From Saccharopolyspora gloriosae (GTDB taxonomy: Bacteria > Actinomycetota > Actinomycetes > Mycobacteriales > Pseudonocardiaceae), in NCBI RefSeq assembly GCF_022828475.1, contig NZ_CP059557.1:3643470-3707469 (forward strand): 64,000 nucleotides of DNA. The letters are read 5' to 3'. The notes under the pieces were generated by a model that was not told the origin of the DNA, searched no databases, and saw nothing but the letters and a program-made list of their open reading frames with translations. The first letter of the stretch is position 1, and the number at the start of each line of letters is the position of its first letter. Positions 9,041 through 19,705 of this stretch are shown one piece after another. The position numbers and the translations under genes are program-made.

Positions 9041-9486
9041 CAACTGCCGTACCCGACGAGGCCGGGCTGGCCGAGCTCGTCGGCACCGAGTTCCCCGGCG
9101 GCGAATTCACCTTCGAGCAGTGGTGGGTCCGGCTCGTCAACGACTGCGCGCTGGCCGACCCCGCGGACGAGGCGGGGAGCCCGGTGTTCGTGTTCCTCGC
9201 CGCGACCTCGGCGATGGGCGTGTCCTGGGAGCAGCTGTGGTCGTGGTTCGGCGCGCGGGAATCCGACGGTCCGATGGCCGGGGAGATCCACACCGTGCAG
9301 CACCGGTCGCTGCGGGTCGGCGGCACCTACGCGGTGCGCGGCCGCATCGAGTCGGCGCGGCGCAAACGCGGCGCGCGGACCGGGGTGTTCGATCTGGTCG
9401 GATACCGCCTCGACCTGCACGAGACCTCCGGAGAGCTCGCCGCGACCTGCACGAGCTCGATCATCTTCCCGAGGAGGAGCCGGTGA
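9037..9486 (+). CDS. FAS1-like (MaoC N-terminal-type) dehydratase half-subunit
   Basis: 149 residues with a single hot-dog-like fold of the MaoC N-terminal / FAS1-like dehydratase kind (TVQHRSLRVGGTYAVRGRIES, VGYRLDLHETSGELAATCTSSIIF). It has no D-x4-H active-site motif. ATG at 9037 overlaps the synthetase stop and its own end overlaps the next hot-dog gene by four bases. The pairing implies a heteromeric enoyl-CoA hydratase in which this is the non-catalytic partner, as in the HadA/HadB or ChsH1/ChsH2 arrangement. Confidence 0.65.
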   Translation: MTTAVPDEAGLAELVGTEFPGGEFTFEQWWVRLVNDCALADPADEAGSPVFVFLAATSAMGVSWEQLWSWFGARESDGPMAGEIHTVQHRSLRVGGTYAVRGRIESARRKRGARTGVFDLVGYRLDLHETSGELAATCTSSIIFPRRSR

Positions 9487-9896
9487 ACGCGCTGCGGCCC
9501 GGCGACGTGCTGCCGGAATACCGGGTCGGCCCGATCAGCGCCGAGAAGATGAAGACCATGTCGGCGCTGATGCGGGACGCGAACCCGATCCACTTCGACG
9601 TCGCCGCGGTGCGCGGGCTGGGGCTCGGCGATCGGGTGATCAACCAAGGGCCGCTCAACCAGGCTTACGTGGTGAACCTGCTCAGCCGGTGGGCCGGTGG
9701 CGCGCACCGGGTCCGGGAGCTGCGGCTGCGCCATCTCGGCGCGGTGCACGCAGGGGATCGCCTGCGTGCGCACGGCACTGTGACGGAAGTGTCCGAACAG
9801 GACGGTGAACGCCTGGCCCACTGCGAGGTCGGACTCGACGTGCTCGGCGGCGATCCGGTGCTCTCGGGCACCGCGACCGTCCATATCGGAAGGTGA
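9483..9896 (+). CDS. MaoC-type (R)-enoyl-CoA hydratase half-subunit
   Basis: 137 residues, single MaoC hot-dog domain with the hydratase motif D-x4-H visible as DANPIHFD (about residues 32-39) followed by GDRVINQGPLNQAYV. The GTG start at 9483 overlaps the previous stop (GTGA). With the preceding gene it would make one full double-hot-dog hydratase acting on an enoyl-CoA produced in this operon. The following thioesterase gene starts four bases downstream. Confidence 0.75.
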   Translation: MNALRPGDVLPEYRVGPISAEKMKTMSALMRDANPIHFDVAAVRGLGLGDRVINQGPLNQAYVVNLLSRWAGGAHRVRELRLRHLGAVHAGDRLRAHGTVTEVSEQDGERLAHCEVGLDVLGGDPVLSGTATVHIGR

Positions 9897-9899
9897 ACG

Positions 9900-10316
9900 G
9901 TGACGGACGACGTGCAGCGGTTCCGGCTGTCCTACGGGGACTGCGACGCGCTGGGCATCGCGTACTTCGCGATCTACTACCCGTGGATGGAGCGCACCTA
10001 CAGCAGTTGGCTGCACGGCCACGGCCTGCGTTCCGCCGAGCTCGCCGGTGAACTCGGCGCGGGCACCGTCGGCGTGCACTCCGAAGCGACCTACCTGGCG
10101 CCGGTGCACGTGTTCGACGAGCTGACCTGCGCGCCGGTGCGGGAGCGGATCGGCACCACGTCCTATTCGGTGGGCTTCGAGTTCACCCGAGACGGCGAGC
10201 TCGTCACCTACGGGCGGATGACCTTCGCCTGCCGAACGCCGGAGGGCGCCAAAACCCCGATTCCGCAACGGCTGCGGGAGCTGCTCGAAACGCTGCGCGC
10301 CGCGACGGGAAGTTGA
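9900..10316 (+). CDS. Acyl-CoA thioesterase (4HBT hot-dog)
   Basis: 138 residues with the 4-hydroxybenzoyl-CoA thioesterase signature near the N-terminus: RLSYGDCDALGIAYFAIYYP, where the Asp of the D-x-D-x-x-G segment is the catalytic residue. The rest (YLAPVHVFDELTCAPVRERIGTTSYSVGFEF) fits YbgC/FcbC-like enzymes. GTG start four bases after the previous stop; last gene of the operon. It would release the free acid from the CoA intermediate. Confidence 0.82.
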   Translation: MTDDVQRFRLSYGDCDALGIAYFAIYYPWMERTYSSWLHGHGLRSAELAGELGAGTVGVHSEATYLAPVHVFDELTCAPVRERIGTTSYSVGFEFTRDGELVTYGRMTFACRTPEGAKTPIPQRLRELLETLRAATGS

Positions 10317-10409
10317 TCTGACTCGGATCACCGCCCTCCCCGACCGCACGAGACGATCTCGACACCGCCGAACAGCCCGCGCGGACCGCTGACCTATCCT
10401 GGCAGCACT

Positions 10410-11282
10410 ATGCGAGTGCTGGGCGAACAGGAATGGCGTGCCCGCCGAGCCGCGCACCAGGAGCGGGTCGAGCACTGGACCGTTCCGCATCGGCGCAGGC
10501 AGCGCGCCGGGGAGAAGCACCCGGTGATGGACTTCCTGTTCACCTACTACTCGCACAAGCCGTCGCTGCTGGAACGCTGGCATCCGGGCATCGGAGTCGC
10601 GCTGGCCGGCGGCGACGAGTTCCTCGAGCGACGCGGCTACCTCGCCACCCCGGACGGTGTGGCCCTCGACCCCGCGATGCTCACCGCCAAGCGCCGCGAC
10701 ACGGCGCGCTTCGTGCACGGACTGCTCACCGCGGTGCGGTCCCGGCGGCCGCACCTGGGCTGTTTCGGACTGCACGAGTGGGCGATGCTCTACCGCACCT
10801 CCCCCGGCGACGTCCGCCACGAGGCGTGGCCGCTTCGCCTCGGGCACGCGGGCACCGATGAGGTCGTCGAGTCGATGCCGATCAAGTGCAGCCACCACGA
10901 CGCGTTCCGCTTCTTCACCGAACCGGCCCGGCCGCTCAACGCGCTGCAACCCACCCGCGCCGAGCAGACCGCACTGGAACAGCCCGGCTGCCTGCACAAC
11001 AACATGGACATGTTCAAGTGGGCCTACAAGCTCGATCCGCTGGTGCCCGCCGAGCTCGTCGCCGACTGCTTCGAACTCGCGGTGGAGATCCGGGAAGCGG
11101 ACATGCGCGCCAGTCCCTACGACCTCAGCGCCCTCGGCTACGAGCCGATCGCGGTGGAGACCGCCGAAGGCCGCGCCGAATACGTGCGCAGGCAACGTGA
11201 CTTCGCCGAACGGGCCGCTCCGCTGCGCGCCCGCCTGATCCAGGTGTGCGCGGACCTGCTCGCCCTGGAACCGGCTTCCTGA
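10410..11282 (+). CDS. Conserved actinobacterial protein (often labelled 3-methyladenine DNA glycosylase)
   Basis: 290 residues, mostly alpha-helical, no membrane segment. Conserved blocks: KHPVMDFLFTYYSHKPSLL near residue 35, LGCFGLHEWAMLYR, KCSHHDAFRFF and LHNNMDMFKWAYKLDP. Databases commonly name this family 3-methyladenine DNA glycosylase, but I see no helix-hairpin-helix or AAG signature, so I would not trust that label. A -10-like TATCCT (10395-10400) lies ten bases before the ATG and there is no Shine-Dalgarno, so the mRNA may be nearly leaderless. Confidence 0.65.
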   Translation: MRVLGEQEWRARRAAHQERVEHWTVPHRRRQRAGEKHPVMDFLFTYYSHKPSLLERWHPGIGVALAGGDEFLERRGYLATPDGVALDPAMLTAKRRDTARFVHGLLTAVRSRRPHLGCFGLHEWAMLYRTSPGDVRHEAWPLRLGHAGTDEVVESMPIKCSHHDAFRFFTEPARPLNALQPTRAEQTALEQPGCLHNNMDMFKWAYKLDPLVPAELVADCFELAVEIREADMRASPYDLSALGYEPIAVETAEGRAEYVRRQRDFAERAAPLRARLIQVCADLLALEPAS

Positions 11283-11419
11283 CCGGTCCCCCGGACAGCA
11301 CGATGGCCAGGCTCCATCGGCGGACCCGAGAACCTGGCCGGCATCTTCATCGCATGAAACGACCGATCGCGACGCTCACCGCCGCTCCCCGCTTGTGCGG
11401 GGCCGGGAACGGAACGGAC

Positions 11420-11445
11420 CGGCCCGCCACCGAAGCGGCGGGCCG
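11420..11445. terminator. Convergent-gene hairpin
   Basis: CGGCCCGCC (11420-11428) pairs perfectly with GGCGGGCCG (11437-11445) with an 8-nt loop, in the gap between the plus-strand 10410 gene and the end of the minus-strand HesB-like gene. No U-tract. Confidence 0.5.
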
Positions 11446-11452
11446 ATCACGT

Positions 11453-11737
11453 TCAGTCCCGGACGGCCAGGTTCAGCTCGCCGTTGTCGTCGCGCTCGGC
11501 GTCGAGCACCTTGTCGCCCAGCAGCTCTGCGGCCTGAGGCTCGAGGAAGACCCGAGCACCGGACTCCTCCACCACCTGGTCGTCTCCCTGCGGCTCGCTG
11601 GCGATCGCCGCCTGCAACTCGGCCTGACCGGCCTCGTCGGCGACCGGGGCGATGCGCAGCCCCGAACCCTCGGGCGAGTCACCGCCGGCCAGAACGACCT
11701 TGATGACCTCAGCTGCGCTCTCGCTGATCGTGAGCAT
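11453..11737 (-). CDS. HesB/IscA-like small protein without cysteines
   Basis: 94 residues resembling the HesB/IscA fold (MLTISESAAEVIKVVL, SGLRIAPV, RVFLEPQAAELLGDKVLDAE). IscA proteins need three cysteines to bind iron or an Fe-S cluster; this one has none, so it cannot be a classical A-type carrier. Such cysteine-free 'Fe-S cluster assembly HesB' proteins are widespread in actinobacteria and have no known role. ATG 11737 has AGGAG seven bases upstream. It lies immediately downstream of gcvP on the same strand. Confidence 0.75.
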   Translation of the reverse strand: MLTISESAAEVIKVVLAGGDSPEGSGLRIAPVADEAGQAELQAAIASEPQGDDQVVEESGARVFLEPQAAELLGDKVLDAERDDNGELNLAVRD

Positions 11738-11826
11738 TGCTGCACTCCTCTCGGAGGCGATTCGGATGATGGAGCCGCCCACCGTAGTGCATCGCCCACA
11801 ACACCCGCTCACCCCCGCTGGGACGT

Positions 11827-14724
<2,898 letters not shown>

Positions 14725-14759
14725 CGCCACACCTCATTCATCGCGACGGACACAGGGCG

Positions 14760-14990
14760 GCAGCACGAATGCTGCTCTCCCCCTCTGTCACCGTCCGCGA
14801 CGCGAACGCCTGAGAGCTTCACCCGGTACGGCGACCGGGCTTGCACCGTCGGCGGGGAACCACCTACCGATGGTCCCTCTTTCCAGAGGTATCTCGCCCG
14901 TGCGGTCCAGCAGCCTGAGAGGTTGTCGGGGAGGGTTTGCTCCTTCGGCGCCGCCGGTGACCAGTCACCGGCGAACTCTCCCGCGCGGGG
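14760..14990 (-). promoter_or_regulatory. Tandem glycine riboswitch (gcvT type)
   Basis: Read on the minus strand, aptamer 1 shows GGGAGAG, GCGCCGAAGGAGCAA, CTCTCAGGC and ATACCTCTGGAAAG; aptamer 2 shows GGTGCAAGCCCGG, GAAGCTCTCAGGC and GACAGAGGGGGAGAG. These are the conserved glycine aptamer cores in the right order. Just after aptamer 2 there is a GCAGCA-TTCG-TGCTGC hairpin (14760-14775), followed about 35 nt later by the gcvP start. With no U-tract, control may be at translation or be a glycine 'on' switch. Confidence 0.93.
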
Positions 14991-15118
14991 TCAGCGATGC
15001 ACCGCAGCCTACCCGATCCAGTGACGACTGAAAGTGCGATCTTCATCCCGCTCGATCATCCCAATGCGCCGGTCACGGCGTTGACGGGCGGTGACGCAGG
15101 CGTCACGTGGCGCGGCGC

Positions 15119-15685
15119 TCAGCCGGTCCGGCGATCCCGGCGACGGCGGGACAGCTCGTCGTTCACCGGCTCCTCGTGCTCACCGCCATCGGCACGTTCG
15201 GCGGGGAACTCGTGGATGGTGCCGGTGATCTCGCGCATCGCACCGCTGACCGCGATGCCGAACACGCCCTGCCCGCCTTGCAGCAGGTCCACCACTTCCT
15301 CCGCAGAAGTGCACTCGTAGACGGTCGTTCCATCGCTGAACAGCGTGATCTTGGCCAGATCCCGCACCCCGCGATGCCGCAGGTGCTCCACCGCGACCCG
15401 GATGTTGTGCAGCGAGACTCCGGTGTCCAGCAGCCGCTTGACGACCTTGAGCACCAGGATGTCCTTGAACGAGTACAGCCGCTGCGACCCGGATCCCGCG
15501 GCACCGCGGATCGACGGGCCGACCAGCTTGGTGCGCGCCCAGTAGTCCAGCTGCCGGTAGGTGATGCCGGCGATCTGGCACGCCGCGGGGCCGCGGTAAC
15601 CGACGAGCTCGTCCGGTAGCGCGGTGTCGGGGAACGGTGCCGACTGCTCCGCGGCGGATTCCTCGCCAGGTGCTCGCTCCACCAC
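15119..15685 (-). CDS. MerR-family regulator, Rv1830 type
   Basis: 188 residues. The winged-helix part reads YRGPAACQIAGITYRQLDYWARTKLVGPSIR followed by GSGSQRLYSFKDILVLKVVKRLLDTGVSL, nearly the same as mycobacterial Rv1830, then a coiled segment and a C-terminal sensing region without cysteines (STIYEC-like TTVYECTSAEEVVDLLQGGQG). Start is one of two adjacent GTGs (15685 or 15682), both served by GGGGAGG. It is in the same neighbourhood position as in mycobacteria, between the bifunctional nuclease and gcvP, but has its own upstream terminator and so its own promoter. Confidence 0.88.
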   Translation of the reverse strand: MVERAPGEESAAEQSAPFPDTALPDELVGYRGPAACQIAGITYRQLDYWARTKLVGPSIRGAAGSGSQRLYSFKDILVLKVVKRLLDTGVSLHNIRVAVEHLRHRGVRDLAKITLFSDGTTVYECTSAEEVVDLLQGGQGVFGIAVSGAMREITGTIHEFPAERADGGEHEEPVNDELSRRRRDRRTG

Positions 15686-15701
15686 GCCTGCCTCCCCTCG
15701 C

Positions 15702-15716
15702 CCGGCTCGAAGCCGG
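15702..15716 (-). promoter_or_regulatory. Inverted repeat just upstream of the MerR gene
   Basis: CCGGCT-CGA-AGCCGG lies directly before the Shine-Dalgarno of the MerR gene. It could be an autoregulatory operator or a small mRNA hairpin controlling ribosome access. No further support. Confidence 0.3.
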
Positions 15717-15946
15717 CGAACCACCAGAACCCGGCTCGACGCATGATCATCCGCCGAATGGACGAACGATCATGGAACCGGGGCTTCGACCTTCCCCGAC
15801 CTGGAAAATCACATCGGGGCGATTCGCGCACTCCGACGGTAAGCCCGGCCCGTGAGCGGGTCAACGCGACGCGCGGAGCCGCGCGCCCACCCCGGTGTGA
15901 CGCCCGGCGCGGCCCGGCTCACGCGGCGGACACGAGCGCATGAAAA

Positions 15947-15976
15947 GGCTCCCGGTGCGAACGCGCACCGGGAGCC
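15947..15976 (-). terminator. Rho-independent terminator after the bifunctional nuclease gene
   Basis: A perfect 13-bp stem (GGCTCCCGGTGCG at 15947-15959 with its complement at 15964-15976, 4-nt loop) is followed on the minus strand by TTTTCA. It starts about 40 nt after the nuclease stop codon. One of the clearest terminators in the window. Confidence 0.85.
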
Positions 15977-16017
15977 GGATTGCGGCACCCGAGCGGGCCG
16001 TGAGCCCGCTGTCCGGA

Positions 16018-16494
16018 TCAGGTATCGGCGCCGCGGAAGTCCTCCGGAGAGACCGAGTCCAGGAATTCCCGGAACTTCTCGACCTCGTCCTCCTGCTCGT
16101 CCGGGATGATCAGCCCGGCCTCGTCGAGCACCGACTCGTCGGCGTGGATCGGCACTCCGACCCGCAACGCCAGCGCCACCGAGTCACTCGGGCGTGCCGA
16201 GACCCGCACGTCTCCATCGAAGATGAGTTCGGCGAAGAACGTGCCCTCCTGCAGATCGGTGATCCGCACCTCTTCCAGGTCCCGCCCCAGGGCGCCGATG
16301 ACGTCCTTGAGCAGGTCATGGGTGAGCGGTCTGGCCGGTCGCACGCCCTGCTGCTCCAACGCGATCGCGGTGGCCTCCACCGATCCGATCCAGATCGGCA
16401 GGTACCGTTCGCCCTCGGTCTCGCGCAGCAGCAGAATCGGCTGGTTGGCTGGTAGTTCCACTCGCACGCCGACGACGCGCATTTCGCTGCTCAT
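16018..16494 (-). CDS. Bifunctional nuclease family protein (DUF151)
   Basis: 158 residues of the DUF151/BFN family (mycobacterial Rv1829): MRVVGVRVELPANQPILLLRE, LPIWIGSVEATAIALEQQG, RPLTHDLLKDVI and RPSDSVALALRVGVPI are the family blocks, followed by an acidic tail. Plant and Thermotoga relatives show RNase and DNase activity. ATG 16494 is preceded by AGGAGG ten bases upstream. It lies downstream of garA on the same strand and ends in a strong terminator. Confidence 0.88.
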   Translation of the reverse strand: MSSEMRVVGVRVELPANQPILLLRETEGERYLPIWIGSVEATAIALEQQGVRPARPLTHDLLKDVIGALGRDLEEVRITDLQEGTFFAELIFDGDVRVSARPSDSVALALRVGVPIHADESVLDEAGLIIPDEQEDEVEKFREFLDSVSPEDFRGADT

Positions 16495-16962
16495 CGTCTC
16501 ATCGCCTCCTCCAGCGCGCCGAAGCGTGACATCCTTGGTCGAGGATCGCGCACCGACGCCTCTGACGCTACCCGCGATACGGCGGTGGCCATCGCCTCCG
16601 CCCGAATTTTCCGCTCGGTGGACGGCTTTTCCGGCTCGTTCACAGCCTCGTACCGATCGATCGCCGATACCCGGCTCTTGTTGTCCGCCTCGGTCCGAAC
16701 ACCGACCCGAGGCGATTCCTGACACCGTTGCCCACCTGCTCACGAGCGAACGACGTCCACCGCCACGATACACCGCACCGCCATCCGCAGAACCCGTTGC
16801 GGATCGCGGAGAACAGCTCCGGAACCACGCCGCACCCCGGCCGCCCGAACGGCCGTGGTGATCACCGGCCGGCGGCGGACCGAGTTGCGATCACCGCCGA
16901 GAACGATCGGGGCGACGCCGCCAGGCGCCGCCCCGATGCGCTCGGTACACGGAACGCTCGCC
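16495..16962. other. Gene-free gap where mycobacteria carry the Rv1828-type MerR gene
   Basis: 468 bp between the nuclease start and the garA stop. I found no frame with MerR-like content or a Shine-Dalgarno-backed start; short frames here are low-complexity arginine/proline readings. It probably holds the promoter for the nuclease gene. Confidence 0.5.
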
Positions 16963-17424
16963 TTAGCGGCCCTGGCCCTCGATCGGACCGGTCAGGAACA
17001 CCAACCGGAACTTCCCGATCTGCACCTCGTCGCCGTTGGCGAGCACCGAGGTGTCCACCGGTTCCCGGTTGACGTAGGTGCCGTTGAGGCTGCCGACGTC
17101 GACGACGACGAAGTCGTTGCCCTCTCGCCGGAACTCGGCGTGCCGACGGGACACCGTCACGTCGTCGAGGAAGATGTCGCTGTCCGGGTGGCGTCCGGAG
17201 CTGGTGGTCTCCCGATCGAGCAGGAATCGCGACCCGGCGTTCGGGCCGCGCTTGACCACCAGCAGGGCAGCCCCGGCGGGCAACGCATCGACCCCGGAGG
17301 CCGCTGCCGGCTCCGGGGTCGCACTCTCGGTGCTCTCCGGCTCCGAGAGGAACGGCCTGAAGACCGAGGTGGTCTCCGGTGACTGCTCCGGCGGAACGCC
17401 GCCGGGCCCGTCGTTCTGGCTCAC
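16963..17424 (-). CDS. garA: FHA-domain metabolic regulator GarA
   Basis: 153 residues. The N-terminal tail carries ETTSVFRP, the PknG/PknB phosphorylation motif of GarA/OdhI, and the C-terminal FHA domain shows SSGRHPDSDIFLDDVTVSRRHAEF and VGSLNGTYVNREPVD with the phosphothreonine-binding Arg, Ser and Asn. Unphosphorylated GarA binds and inhibits 2-oxoglutarate dehydrogenase and modulates glutamate dehydrogenase. The GTG at 17424 has AGGAG seven bases upstream, better than a TTG 33 bases earlier. Next to gcvH, as in mycobacteria. Confidence 0.93.
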   Translation of the reverse strand: MSQNDGPGGVPPEQSPETTSVFRPFLSEPESTESATPEPAAASGVDALPAGAALLVVKRGPNAGSRFLLDRETTSSGRHPDSDIFLDDVTVSRRHAEFRREGNDFVVVDVGSLNGTYVNREPVDTSVLANGDEVQIGKFRLVFLTGPIEGQGR

Positions 17425-17539
17425 CTGAGCTCTCCTCTGCGCGGATGGGTCGTGCAAGTGCGGTCAAACGTACCGTGCCGTCCCAGGTCGCAGACGCGGG
17501 ACTCCCACCTCAAGCCGACTGCGAACCCGAGATCAACGA

Positions 17540-17923
17540 TCATCCCTGGTCGATGAGGGCTTGGTAGTCGCTTTCCTGGAGCAAGTCGTCGGGCGCGGCC
17601 GGGTCGGCGAGCTTGATCTCGATCATCCAGCCTTCGCCGAACGGCTCCGAGTTGACCAGCTCCGGCTGGTCGTCGAGCTGCTCGTTGCGGGCGACGATCT
17701 CGCCGGCGACGGGCGCGTAGATGTCGGAGACGCTCTTGGTCGATTCGACCTCGCCGATGCCGCCACCGGCCTCGACGGTCTCGCCCACCTCGGGAAGCTG
17801 CACGAACACGACATCGCCGAGCTGCTGCTGGGCGTAGTCGGTGATCCCGACGCGCACGGTCGCCTCGCCGGTGCGCAGCACCCACTCGTGATCCTGGGTG
17901 TACTTGATCCCGTCCGGGGCCAC
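17540..17923 (-). CDS. gcvH: Glycine cleavage system H protein
   Basis: 127 residues, full-length lipoyl carrier: KYTQDHEWV at the N-terminus, GITDYAQQQLGDVVFVQLPEVG, and the lipoylated lysine in GEVESTKSVSDIYAPV. It shuttles the aminomethyl group between GcvP, GcvT and lipoamide dehydrogenase. Start GTG 17923 with GAGGAAGG about ten bases upstream matches the family start. It precedes garA by about 115 bp on the same strand. Confidence 0.96.
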   Translation of the reverse strand: MAPDGIKYTQDHEWVLRTGEATVRVGITDYAQQQLGDVVFVQLPEVGETVEAGGGIGEVESTKSVSDIYAPVAGEIVARNEQLDDQPELVNSEPFGEGWMIEIKLADPAAPDDLLQESDYQALIDQG

Positions 17924-18108
17924 TGGGGTCCCGCCTTCCTCGTCGAGCCGTGAGCGGGGCGAAGTGCGCCGCCGCACCCGCACGCGATGATCGCGACGGG
18001 CCACGCGAGCCTAGGTCGGGGCCGCTTTCGGCCGCAAGATGGGCACGCCGTGATCGACACGGCACCGGTACCAGGCGCGGCGAGGGGGATCAACCGCCGG
18101 GTTCCGGG

Positions 18109-18849
18109 TCAGGCGCTACGGGAACGGGCCGCGCGCACGGCGCCCAGAACCTGCATCAGGTACAGGACGCCGGCCCACACGTAGAGCGCCCCGCCCCAGC
18201 AGGTGAAGGCGTAGGCAACCGGTCGCACCACGCTCTCGAAGGCGAAGTCCTCCTGCACCAGCAACAACAGCGGGAACGCGTACATCAGGCAGAACGTGGC
18301 CGCTTTGCCGAGGTAGTGCACCTCCGGCGGCTCGAATCCGTGCCAGCGCAGCACCGGAAGGCACAGCGTGAGCACGACGTCGCGACCGATCAGAGCGGCC
18401 GCGGCCCACCACGGGATCACGTCGCGGAGCACGAACGCGAACAGCGTCGCGACGATGTAGAGCCGGTCGGCCGCGGGGTCCAGCAGTTCGCCCACCCGGC
18501 TGTACTGGTCGAGCCAGCGGGCCAGTTTTCCGTCGAGCCAATCGGTGGCACCGCTGACGACCAACACGAGCAGTGCGAGCAGGTCCGATTGCGGCCCGAG
18601 CAGCAGCCACAGGAAGAGCGGAACACCTGCGAGCCGCACCGCGCTGAGCAGGTTGGGCCACGTCATCCAGGGGTCGTCCCAGACTCCGGCGGCGACTTCC
18701 TTGATCCGGGCGATGCCCGGATCCGGCGGTGCGGCCGCCGTCGAGCGCTCCTCGGCGCCGGGCGCCGCTTCCGCGCGGGAAGGTTCTCCGGACTGCGACG
18801 ACCGATCCGAGGCGTCCGCGCCTCGGTCCGGTTCGTCGTGTTCGGTCAT
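18109..18849 (-). CDS. CDP-alcohol phosphatidyltransferase (PgsA2-like)
   Basis: 246 residues: an acidic soluble N-terminal stretch (about 50 residues), then a membrane domain with the CDP-alcohol signature DGKLARWLDQYSRVGELLD-PAADR (D-G-x2-A-R-x8-G-x3-D-x3-D). It makes a phosphoglycero- or inositol-type phospholipid from CDP-diacylglycerol. The place beside gcvH matches mycobacterial Rv1822 (pgsA2). ATG 18849 has AGGA about six bases upstream; a longer frame to 18954 has no better start. The DUF881 and small basic protein genes that lie between pgsA2 and gcvH in mycobacteria are absent. Confidence 0.85.
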   Translation of the reverse strand: MTEHDEPDRGADASDRSSQSGEPSRAEAAPGAEERSTAAAPPDPGIARIKEVAAGVWDDPWMTWPNLLSAVRLAGVPLFLWLLLGPQSDLLALLVLVVSGATDWLDGKLARWLDQYSRVGELLDPAADRLYIVATLFAFVLRDVIPWWAAAALIGRDVVLTLCLPVLRWHGFEPPEVHYLGKAATFCLMYAFPLLLLVQEDFAFESVVRPVAYAFTCWGGALYVWAGVLYLMQVLGAVRAARSRSA

Positions 18850-19079
18850 TCGGGATCCTGCCGGTTCCGGGGACGTGGGATCGCCCGCTTCACCTCGGCC
18901 TTTGGCTCCGGCCGTGGTGCCGTCGGCGTCCTGCACCACAGCCCTCCCTGACACGGTTGTGCGATCCGCCGCGCGGCGCTCACCTGCGCCTGCGGTTCTC
19001 GGGCGCCTCGGCGCCCGCTCGGATCAGGGTGCCACACCCCCCTTGCGGTAGCCGGAGCGGCCGGGGGTGGACGAACCGG

Positions 19080-19307
19080 TCAGCCGCGGTCGTGGCTCCA
19101 GCCACGGCGCTGCAGTTCCGCGTCGGTGAGGAAGCGCGCTCGGCCGCGGTCGTCGACGCCGGCCCAACGGGCGCGGCCGCCCGCGCCTTCAAGGACGAAC
19201 GAGTGGCCGCCGCTCCAGACCACGCTGCACGGGGTGGTGGGCAGTTCCGCCGTCTCGGCATCGCCATCGGCGGCGCCGTCCCGGTAGGTCATTTCCACGC
19301 TGATCAA
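19080..19307 (-). CDS. Small conserved hypothetical protein
   Basis: 75 residues, acidic then basic: CSVVWSGGHSFVLEGAGG and ARWAGVDDRGRARFLTDAELQRRGW suggest a small soluble beta-rich protein. Start is a TTG at 19307 backed by a strong GGAGG nine bases upstream; an ATG five codons later lacks such a site. No function recognised. Confidence 0.55.
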   Translation of the reverse strand: MISVEMTYRDGAADGDAETAELPTTPCSVVWSGGHSFVLEGAGGRARWAGVDDRGRARFLTDAELQRRGWSHDRG

Positions 19308-19705
19308 TGCTTGACACCTCCATCACGGTTGTCGGCCGGGCCGCGGTTCGCGTTAACCGACCGCCTCCCCCACCCACGCATTGTGTTCGATCCATGACCG
19401 CAAGTTCCCTTGAATTCATGGGGGTGCGCCCAGCGGGAGAACCGCGCGATGAGCGGATGATCTTGAAAGTGCGCGGGTTCGGCTCGGCAGAACTCACACC
19501 GACCGTTCGTCGTGAATCGCCACGATCACTCTGTTGTCGCGACGGAAACCGTTCGGTCCGCCGATCGCCCATTGTGGACTGTCGCATGATTTCGCGCGGG
19601 ACGGAAACGAACCCCGCACCACCGGCGCGGCGCGGATGCTGGCGCGAACGGACCCTCGTCGGGTAGGACACTGAGGCCCGGAACACCGCCAAGGAGGTCA
19701 TGCTC
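19308..19705. other. Intergenic gap between divergent genes
   Basis: About 400 bp between the small hypothetical gene (minus) and prpE (plus). It is less GC-rich than its neighbours. I see no additional gene and no convincing operator; it must carry both promoters. Confidence 0.4.

Noticed and set aside
10410-11282. Bona fide 3-methyladenine DNA glycosylase
   Set aside because: The name is common for this family, but I cannot see a glycosylase signature, so only the family is reported.
16495-16962. Remnant of an Rv1828-type MerR gene
   Set aside because: No frame shows the MerR helix-turn-helix or the family's middle region, so no decayed copy can be claimed.
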